A stretch of DNA of 11,306 nucleotides from Thermoplasmata archaeon (GTDB lineage Archaea; Thermoplasmatota; Thermoplasmata; Thermoplasmatales; Thermoplasmataceae): positions 1 to 11,306 of the forward strand of contig JAJZKS010000029.1 in the NCBI GenBank assembly GCA_021850835.1. Reading direction: 5' to 3'. Of this stretch, positions 6,331 to 11,306 are shown piece after piece. A model generated the notes under the pieces. It ran no database searches. It was not told the DNA's origin and worked only from the letters and a program-made list of their open reading frames with translations. How positions within the stretch are numbered: position 1 is the stretch's first letter; the number at the start of each line of letters is the position of its first letter. The translations under genes were made by a program, and so were the position numbers.

Positions 6331-7473
6331 CTAATGGGGCTTTGAGAAGAAATCCGCAATGCGGTTCATGGCCTCATCTATGGTTCCAAGCGACACCGAG
6401 TAGGAGAGGCGCAGGTGTCCCTCGCCGTGGTCCCCGAATACCGATCCAGGGAGGACTGCAACATTATGGTCCTTCAGAAGGGACAAGGCAATTTCAATCG
6501 AGCTCTTCCTCAGGCGAAAGGCAGGGAACATGTAAAATGCCCCATCAATCCTGTTTGCCTCAAGGCCCTGGATCTCCTTAAGCCTCTTGAGTGTGTATTC
6601 TCTTTTCTCAGCCAGATCTTTCCTGAATTCCTCAACCTTTGAATCCATCGATTCAAGGGCAAGTGCAGAGGCATGCTGTATGAATGGGGGGAAGCAGGTG
6701 AAGGTCTGGTCCATGAATCTCCCAAGCCTCTTAACGAACATCTCATCAGCCACAACATATCCTGCCCTCCATCCGGTCATGGCATAGCTTTTGGAAAGTG
6801 TGAACAGGGAAACCACAAGTTCAGGCTCAGCTTCAAGCGATCCAATTGAAACATGCTGGCCAGAATAAACAAGGTCTTCGTAAGCCTCGTCTGAAATAAC
6901 CCTTATGGATCTTTCGCGGCAGATTTCCAGGAGCCTCTCTAAGGATTCCCTGCTGTAGACCCTTCCTGTGGGGTTTGAAGGGGTGTTTATGATAATGGCT
7001 TTTGTCCTTGAGGTGATCCTTGAGGCAATGGATTCGAGGTCCAGGCCATAGTCTTCATCAAGTGTGTATGGAACAGGATCAATGCCAGCAAGCTGCGCTG
7101 GTTCAGTGTAGAAATATCCCGGATCCGGCACAAGGACCTCGCCACCATTCATGTCTCTGAGGGCAACCAGGATCCCATAGATTGCAAGCTTGCTTGATAT
7201 GAATATCGTATTCCTCTCCTGGCAGCCAATTCCATTCTTCCTCTTCACTTTCCTTACAATGGCTGCTCTAACCTCAGGGATACCCATTGAAGAAGTGTAG
7301 TGGGTCATGTTATTCTTCATTCCCTCAAAGGCAGCTTCCACGATTTCTCTGGGAGTATCATAGGAAGGCTCCCCAATTGCCAGTGAGTACACCTTCTCAC
7401 CGGAGGAGGTCTTTCTCAGGACTTCGTTTACAATCTGGTATGTGGGGGATTCGGGGAAATCGTAAAATGGCAT
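6331..7473 (-). CDS. PLP-dependent aminotransferase, class I/II (fold type I)
   Basis: A cytoplasmic enzyme of the aspartate/aromatic aminotransferase superfamily that moves an amino group between an amino acid and a 2-oxo acid. With the start at 7473 it has 380 residues. Key residues in that numbering are Asn167 in NTPSNPTG, Asp195 and Tyr198 in ISDEAYED, the PLP lysine Lys228 in TLSKSYAMTGWRAGY, Arg236 in the same motif, and the substrate-carboxylate arginine Arg355 in GHLRLSY. IGEPSYDTP near the N-terminus is also typical. An in-frame start at 7527 would add 18 residues not typical of the family and would place the promoter inside the gene; the ATG at 7473 has a TATA box 24 bases upstream, so I prefer it. 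Substrate is not deducible. It is divergent from an enoyl-CoA hydratase family gene with a 70-base gap. Confidence 0.93.
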   Translation of the reverse strand: MPFYDFPESPTYQIVNEVLRKTSSGEKVYSLAIGEPSYDTPREIVEAAFEGMKNNMTHYTSSMGIPEVRAAIVRKVKRKNGIGCQERNTIFISSKLAIYGILVALRDMNGGEVLVPDPGYFYTEPAQLAGIDPVPYTLDEDYGLDLESIASRITSRTKAIIINTPSNPTGRVYSRESLERLLEICRERSIRVISDEAYEDLVYSGQHVSIGSLEAEPELVVSLFTLSKSYAMTGWRAGYVVADEMFVKRLGRFMDQTFTCFPPFIQHASALALESMDSKVEEFRKDLAEKREYTLKRLKEIQGLEANRIDGAFYMFPAFRLRKSSIEIALSLLKDHNVAVLPGSVFGDHGEGHLRLSYSVSLGTIDEAMNRIADFFSKPH

Positions 7474-7491
7474 GGTATAAGATAAGGTGCC

Positions 7492-7502
7492 TGTATTAAA
7501 AG
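7492..7502 (-). promoter_or_regulatory. TATA-like box for the aminotransferase
   Basis: Minus-strand CTTTTAATACA is centred about 24 bases before the ATG at 7473, the spacing expected for a leaderless transcript. It is only 13 bases from the TATA-like box of the divergent gene. Confidence 0.5.
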
Positions 7503-7515
7503 TATCACAGAATTC

Positions 7516-7522
7516 CTTTAAG
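7516..7522 (+). promoter_or_regulatory. TATA-like box for the enoyl-CoA hydratase family gene
   Basis: CTTTAAG is centred about 25 bases before the ATG at 7544. It is a weaker match than the other boxes, but the nearby TTTATA at 7530-7535 is too close to the start codon to serve. Confidence 0.4.
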
Positions 7523-7543
7523 CACACACTTTATACTCTTTTC

Positions 7544-8296
7544 ATGGGCGGAGAGGTCTCGCTGAAGGTTAACAACAGAATTGCATTCCTGGCCATGAGT
7601 AACCAGGGAAAATTCAATGCAATATCATTATCAATGCTGGATCAGCTTATACAGCACACGAGAAAGATAGAGGAGGACCCTGGTGTCCGCGTGGTTCTTC
7701 TGCATGGGGCCGGTGGGAATTTCTCTTCGGGTGCAGACATAAGCGACCTTGCATCATTTGACAAGAACGATGCGCTGAAATTCCACAGGAAAATGAACAT
7801 CCTTTCAAGGGCCATGAGACACTCAGGAAAGATTTACATTGCGCTGCTGGAAGGGCACTCCCTTGGAGGTGGTTTCGAGCTTTCCCTCTCTGCTGATATC
7901 AGGATATGTGCGGACAATGCCAGAATGGGCCAGCCAGAGATCAATATCGGGCTCAACGCCGGTGCTGGCGGAAACGCTATCCTCCCAAGGTACATCGGCA
8001 AAGGGAATGCGATGTATTACATACTCACAGGGGAGAAATTCGATGCGCAGAAGGCCCTTGATCTGGGGATTGTCCAGAAGGTTGTGCCACATTCACAGCT
8101 TTACCAGGAGGCTGAAAATCTTGCAGGAAGGATCATATCGCTTCCTGAGGAGACTGTTGCACTTACAAAGATGGCCGTGAACGCCTCAGAAAATTCATCG
8201 GTGGATTCTGCAATGGACCTGGAAGCCCTTGTATTTTCATGGCTCAATGGACAGGAAGAAATAAAGGAAAAAATGAAGAAATTTTTAAAAAAATAG
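7544..8296 (+). CDS. Enoyl-CoA hydratase/isomerase (crotonase) family protein
   Basis: A crotonase-fold enzyme acting on acyl-CoA thioesters, here 250 residues from the ATG at 7544. The oxyanion-hole segments are GGNFSSGADI (57-66) and GHSLGGGFE (104-112). Both glutamates that activate water in true enoyl-CoA hydratases are at the right 20-residue spacing: Glu112 in GGFEL and Glu132 in GQPEI. Hydration of 2-enoyl-CoA, as in beta-oxidation or amino-acid degradation, is therefore the most likely reaction, though CaiD-like or other crotonases share these residues. An in-frame GTG at 7487 would add 19 residues outside the family pattern and would overlap the divergent promoter, so 7544 is preferred. 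The gene ends only six bases from the convergent transporter gene, in an A-rich stretch. Confidence 0.92.
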   Translation: MGGEVSLKVNNRIAFLAMSNQGKFNAISLSMLDQLIQHTRKIEEDPGVRVVLLHGAGGNFSSGADISDLASFDKNDALKFHRKMNILSRAMRHSGKIYIALLEGHSLGGGFELSLSADIRICADNARMGQPEINIGLNAGAGGNAILPRYIGKGNAMYYILTGEKFDAQKALDLGIVQKVVPHSQLYQEAENLAGRIISLPEETVALTKMAVNASENSSVDSAMDLEALVFSWLNGQEEIKEKMKKFLKK

Positions 8297-8302
8297 GGAA
8301 AT

Positions 8303-9646
8303 TTAGTTGGTCTCTGTGTCAAGGGCCATCTTATCGATGCTTCTGTCCAGCTCCTTATTCCTGTCCTCATGGACAAACATAAGCAGGACAATTCCCACCA
8401 CGAATATGATGGCTCCATAGGCAAGGGACGTTCCCAGTGAACCGGTTGCGACTGTCAGGGCAGATATTACGAAAACAAGCCCCGCTCCAGCATACCTGCC
8501 AAGGGCAGTAATAAGTGCGAACCCGCCTGCCCTTGCCTCTGTGGGGTAGATTTCCGGAACCCACAGTGAGAACACTGAAAAGTCAGCGCCTCCAATTCCC
8601 AGAAGTATGAGAAGGGGAAGGAACTCGAACAGGTTCTTCTGGTTGTAAGCATAGCCAAAAGCAACAGCAAGCCCAACTATCATGAAGACCATGAACAGTG
8701 TGAGTGTGGTCTTCCTGCCCATCCTTGCGACCATGTATGGCATCAGGAGGCAGAAAAGCAGCGTAAAGGCTGAAATCGTGGTGCCTCCAAGCACAACGTA
8801 CCATGTTGCAGCTGTACCGTGCGCGAGAACCCCGGAGCTAACAGCGTCTCCAACAAGGTTGGTTATGGCTGATGGGGCAAAGAGCGTTCCGCCGTAGAGT
8901 CCAGTGATCACAGGAACCATGACCAGGATCATAAGGAGAGTGGTCTTCTTGTAGGTGTTTGAGAAGAGCACCTTGAATGACATGGTCAGGTTCATCTGCT
9001 CTCCGTGCTTCTCTTTCTTCTTCTTCCAGACCTCTGGTTCCTTGGCCTTTATCCTGATGTAGGCAAGTATGACCGCTGGTATGATTCCCACGAAGAAGAT
9101 AGCTCTCCATCCCCAGCTTGCTGTGAAGACGTATTCCAGCAGAAGTGGTGTTGTTACGGCTGCAAGTATGAATCCAGCATACCAGGCACTGTGGAATCTT
9201 CCGGCCCAGATCTGCCTCTTCTTTTCCGGGAACACCTCTGAAACACCGGTTCCACCGATGAACCATTCGGCTCCCAGCCCAAATCCTGCAACAAATCTCG
9301 CAATTCCAAACTCTATGAGATTATAAGACAGGCCAGAGAAGAAGGTTCCCAGGGCGTAAAGCAGGATTGCAATACCCAGGGTCTTCATTCTTCCTATCTT
9401 GTCGGCGAGGGGCCCAAATACGAAGGCAGATCCCCAGCCGATAAGGAAGATTGCGAAAAATTCCAATCCAAAAGGCAGTCTCTTTGCCGGGGCTAAATTA
9501 GGCAAGAAGAAAGCCAGGGATGCAGCAAGCACGAAAGCATAAATGGTAGTGTCGTAACCGTCCAGGAGCCATCCAAAATAACTGGCCCAGAACACGTGCT
9601 TCGCGGAAGCATCCATCTTATCGCTTGGCAATGAAGTTTCGGTCAT
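8303..9646 (-). CDS. Major facilitator superfamily transporter, organic/aromatic acid or sugar symporter type
   Basis: A 447-residue protein with the 12-span MFS layout. TM1 contains DGYD (Asp29, Asp32), as in aromatic-acid:H+ and metabolite:H+ symporters. The loop between TM2 and TM3 holds motif A as GPLADKIGRMKTLG (78-91), and a second copy is seen as MPYMVARMGRKTTL (302-315). RFVAGFGLGAEWFIGG (117-132) and WVPEIYPTEARAGG (362-375) are typical of the sugar/metabolite:H+ symporter branch. A long basic loop (200-220) separates the two halves. The likely role is proton-driven uptake of a small carboxylate or sugar; the substrate is not readable. Context (CoA-transferase, crotonase, aminotransferase) favours an organic or aromatic acid. 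It is divergent from the CoA-transferase gene, with a shared regulatory region. Confidence 0.92.
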   Translation of the reverse strand: MTETSLPSDKMDASAKHVFWASYFGWLLDGYDTTIYAFVLAASLAFFLPNLAPAKRLPFGLEFFAIFLIGWGSAFVFGPLADKIGRMKTLGIAILLYALGTFFSGLSYNLIEFGIARFVAGFGLGAEWFIGGTGVSEVFPEKKRQIWAGRFHSAWYAGFILAAVTTPLLLEYVFTASWGWRAIFFVGIIPAVILAYIRIKAKEPEVWKKKKEKHGEQMNLTMSFKVLFSNTYKKTTLLMILVMVPVITGLYGGTLFAPSAITNLVGDAVSSGVLAHGTAATWYVVLGGTTISAFTLLFCLLMPYMVARMGRKTTLTLFMVFMIVGLAVAFGYAYNQKNLFEFLPLLILLGIGGADFSVFSLWVPEIYPTEARAGGFALITALGRYAGAGLVFVISALTVATGSLGTSLAYGAIIFVVGIVLLMFVHEDRNKELDRSIDKMALDTETN

Positions 9647-9667
9647 TTAATTGTTATAAATTAGCAT

Positions 9668-9691
9668 GGCTTAAAACTTATCTATTAAGCC
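9668..9691. promoter_or_regulatory. Inverted repeat overlapping the transporter promoter, possible operator
   Basis: GGCTTAA (9668-9674) and TTAAGCC (9685-9691) form a perfect 7-bp inverted repeat with a 10-base spacer, about 17 bases centre to centre, suited to a dimeric regulator touching two major grooves. Its right arm is part of the transporter's presumed TATA element, so a bound protein would block TBP. No helix-turn-helix regulator gene lies in the window. The regulatory role is inference. Confidence 0.4.
9679..9691 (-). promoter_or_regulatory. TATA-like element of the MFS transporter gene
   Basis: Minus-strand GGCTTAATAGATA, centred near 9685, predicts a transcription start near 9660 and a leader of roughly 14 bases. 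TTTTAA a few bases nearer the gene (around 9671-9676) is an alternative that would make the mRNA almost leaderless. The 13 bases match the element before the CoA-transferase gene at 11 positions. Confidence 0.45.
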
Positions 9692-9750
9692 GATTTTATG
9701 GTACGTCAATTGCCTATAGACGCGATTTCCAGCGGAATATCCACGAGTGA

Positions 9751-9763
9751 AGCTTAATAAATA
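9751..9763 (+). promoter_or_regulatory. TATA-like element upstream of the CoA-transferase gene
   Basis: AGCTTAATAAATA resembles an archaeal TATA box and is nearly the same as the transporter element on the other strand. A start near 9782 would give a leader of about 70 bases before the ATG at 9853, unusual in this window. A weaker AGTAATATC at 9817-9825 could be a nearer promoter. Confidence 0.4.
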
Positions 9764-9852
9764 CGGATTTGCAGGCATTTCCAAATCTACTGGATATAAG
9801 CCCATCCTTTGCCAAAAGTAATATCTGTTGTTTCTGGCTATGGGCTTTCATC

Positions 9853-11046
9853 ATGGAAAACCACCCTCCGCTTCAAGGCATAAAAGTGCTTGACCTGACA
9901 CAGGCAATGGCTGGCCCAATAGCCACAATGCTCCTTGGGGACCTGGGCGCAGAAATTATCAAAATTGAACCTCCATCAGGTGACCAGACAAGGTCATGGG
10001 CGCCACCTTTCATTAATGGCATTTCGGCATATTTTCTGAGCGTCAACAGGAACAAACAGAGCATCTCTCTGGACCTTAAATCACCCAAGGGCCAGGAAAT
10101 ACTGAAAAAGCTGGCGGCTGAGGCAGATATACTCATTGAGAACTTCAGGCCTGGAACACTTGACAGGCTTGGCCTTTCATATGGCGAGGCACAGAAACTC
10201 AACCCGAAGTTGATATACTGCAGCCTTTCCGGATATGGGCAGGACGGGCCCCAGAAGGACTGGCCAGGGTATGATCTCACTGTGCTGGCCAGTAGCGGCC
10301 TTTTGAGCCTGAATGGTGAAGAGGGGAGGACACCGATCAAATTCGGCGTCCCCATTGCAGACATAGTTTCTGGGCTGTTCGCAAACAATGCAATCCTCAG
10401 TGCACTCTACGAAAGGACTGGAAGCGGGAAGGGCCAGCATATAGACATGTCAATGCTGGATGCCAATTTCCTCATACTCACGCACCAGGCGTTCAATTAT
10501 TTTGCAACAGGGAAGAACCCCAGGAAACTCGGTTCAGCGCATTCCAGCATCGCACCTTACCAGGTTTTCAGGACCGGGGACAGCTTCATTGCGATTGCAG
10601 TAGGAACTGAGAAGCTGTGGAAGGTATTCTGCAGCAGCATTGGCCGTGAGGATCTGACAAACCATGAGCTATTCAGCGAGAACACCAAGAGGGTCCAGAA
10701 CAGGGACAGGTTGGTGGAAGAGCTTGAGAAGACGTTCAGCAGGAAAACCACCTCAGAACTTTTCCAGTCGCTGCTCAAGGCTGGCATACCAGCTGCCCCA
10801 ATCAACACTGTTGAGGAAGCCATAAACAGCCCACAGATCAGGGCCCGTGGGATGGTCTCGACAATGGATACGCCATATGGCAAAATCCCTGTTACTGGAA
10901 CGCCATTCAAGATGTCAAGGACTCCCGGAAAGGTTTCAAAAGCACCTCCTCAGTTGGGCGAAGATTCAGAATCAATACTTTCTGCGGCAGGTTACAGCAG
11001 CGATGAAATAGAGGCAATAAAAAGAGATGGCGTTATTAACGCCTGA
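9853..11046 (+). CDS. CaiB/BaiF family CoA-transferase (class III)
   Basis: A class III CoA-transferase that moves CoA from one acyl-CoA to a free carboxylic acid. From the ATG at 9853 it has 397 residues, the usual length. Family marks are the N-terminal PLQGIKVLDLTQAMAGP, LLGDLGAEIIKIEPP, the NRNKQSISLDLKSPKG segment, LIENFRPGTLDRLGLSY, SLSGYGQDGP, and Asp170 in PIADIVSG, which aligns with the aspartate that forms the acyl anhydride in formyl-CoA transferase (Asp169). The catalytic residue is present. An in-frame TTG at 9769 would add 28 residues (rich in Cys, Trp and Phe) not seen in the family, so it is rejected. Substrate could be a carnitine-like, aromatic or short-chain acid. It is divergent from the transporter gene and shares its promoter element, suggesting co-regulation. 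Confidence 0.94.
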   Translation: MENHPPLQGIKVLDLTQAMAGPIATMLLGDLGAEIIKIEPPSGDQTRSWAPPFINGISAYFLSVNRNKQSISLDLKSPKGQEILKKLAAEADILIENFRPGTLDRLGLSYGEAQKLNPKLIYCSLSGYGQDGPQKDWPGYDLTVLASSGLLSLNGEEGRTPIKFGVPIADIVSGLFANNAILSALYERTGSGKGQHIDMSMLDANFLILTHQAFNYFATGKNPRKLGSAHSSIAPYQVFRTGDSFIAIAVGTEKLWKVFCSSIGREDLTNHELFSENTKRVQNRDRLVEELEKTFSRKTTSELFQSLLKAGIPAAPINTVEEAINSPQIRARGMVSTMDTPYGKIPVTGTPFKMSRTPGKVSKAPPQLGEDSESILSAAGYSSDEIEAIKRDGVINA

Positions 11047-11080
11047 ATCCAGGATATTATCCGAAAACTGTAGCAACTGA

Positions 11081-11251
11081 AATGGGGGTGCAAAGCACGT
11101 TCATATCCTATTACACCCACTCTGGATTGACTTCATAACGAAACCTGATCAGGAAATTTGTTGGCATTATGGGAAAGATGCTCCTGACAATGAAACAAAA
11201 TGCGGGTTATGGTTTGCCCAGGTCAAAGAATTAATCCGGAAAGTGGCATGA
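11081..11251 (+). other. Open frame without a usable start codon, possible decayed gene
   Basis: This frame runs 56 codons with no start codon near its beginning and ends in TGA at 11249. Its product would contain HPLWIDFITKPDQ and the C-terminal CGLWFAQVKELIRKVA, which reads like real protein and has two cysteines. An ATG at 11082 opens a neighbouring frame for only 18 codons (MGVQSTFISYYTHSGLTS). Together they could be the remains of a small gene broken by a frameshift. I recognise no family, and chance is a fair alternative. Confidence 0.25.
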
Positions 11252-11306
11252 AGAAACAGATTCAGGCATTGAGAATATCAATTTCAGTGAATGGGATTCC
11301 AATGCC
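11248..11306 (+). CDS. Possible start of a gene running off the right edge
   Basis: An ATG at 11248 overlaps the preceding stop as ATGA and begins MKKQIQALRISISVNGIPM, open to the window end. The ATGA overlap would fit translational coupling. No convincing ribosome site or TATA box is visible and only 19 codons can be read, so this is a weak call. Confidence 0.25.
   Translation, partial: MKKQIQALRISISVNGIPM

Noticed and set aside
7474..7527. An 18-residue N-terminal extension of the aminotransferase
   Set aside because: The residues do not fit the family and the segment contains the TATA-like box that serves the ATG at 7473.
8838..9266. A 142-codon minus-strand open frame within the transporter gene, in another frame
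   Set aside because: The translation is rich in His, Cys, Arg and Trp with no domain, and the overlapping MFS protein explains the conservation.
9769..9852. A TTG-initiated 28-residue extension of the CoA-transferase
   Set aside because: The family N-terminus begins just after the ATG at 9853, and the added residues (Cys/Trp/Phe-rich) look untranslated.
9873..10388. A 171-codon minus-strand open frame inside the CoA-transferase gene
   Set aside because: It is fully antisense to a conserved enzyme; the open frame follows from that gene's codon use.

Overview
The window looks like a piece of a Thermoplasmatales-type euryarchaeal chromosome. The reasons are a Ta0938-family small cysteine-rich protein (a family first described from Thermoplasma acidophilum), an archaeal-type serine hydroxymethyltransferase, PdxT rather than the E. 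coli PdxA/PdxJ route, and TATA-like boxes sitting about 22-25 bases upstream of many start codons. That spacing implies leaderless mRNAs, which are common in this group. Base composition is medium GC with one AT-rich gene. The genus cannot be fixed from the sequence alone. No tRNA, rRNA, insertion sequence, CRISPR array or phage gene was seen.

Left region (1-1950, plus strand): the 3' part of a cation diffusion facilitator metal exporter; a 297-residue protein joining an N-terminal Cys2/His2 zinc-site candidate to a TenA/PqqC-like (heme-oxygenase-like) helical domain; and, overlapping its end, a Ta0938-family cysteine-rich protein. The last two genes form a translationally coupled pair with no assigned function and are the best candidate here for something undescribed.

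Second region (2045-5087, minus strand): a compact operon in the order glyA, pdxT, gcvT. It combines serine/glycine one-carbon transfer with supply of the pyridoxal phosphate that GlyA needs. gcvT is visibly AT-richer than glyA and pdxT.

Middle (5255-6265): two convergent small membrane proteins, an orphan with about five membrane segments and a protein that looks like a PH-type fold interrupted by a membrane hairpin.

Right region (6331-11046): a class I/II aminotransferase and an enoyl-CoA hydratase/isomerase family protein transcribed back-to-back, a major facilitator transporter, and divergent from it a CaiB/BaiF CoA-transferase. Together they suggest import, CoA activation and conversion of an organic or amino-acid-derived acid. 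The transporter and CoA-transferase promoters carry nearly the same 13-base element, and one copy is part of a 7-bp inverted repeat that could be an operator. The last 260 bases hold only weak coding traces.
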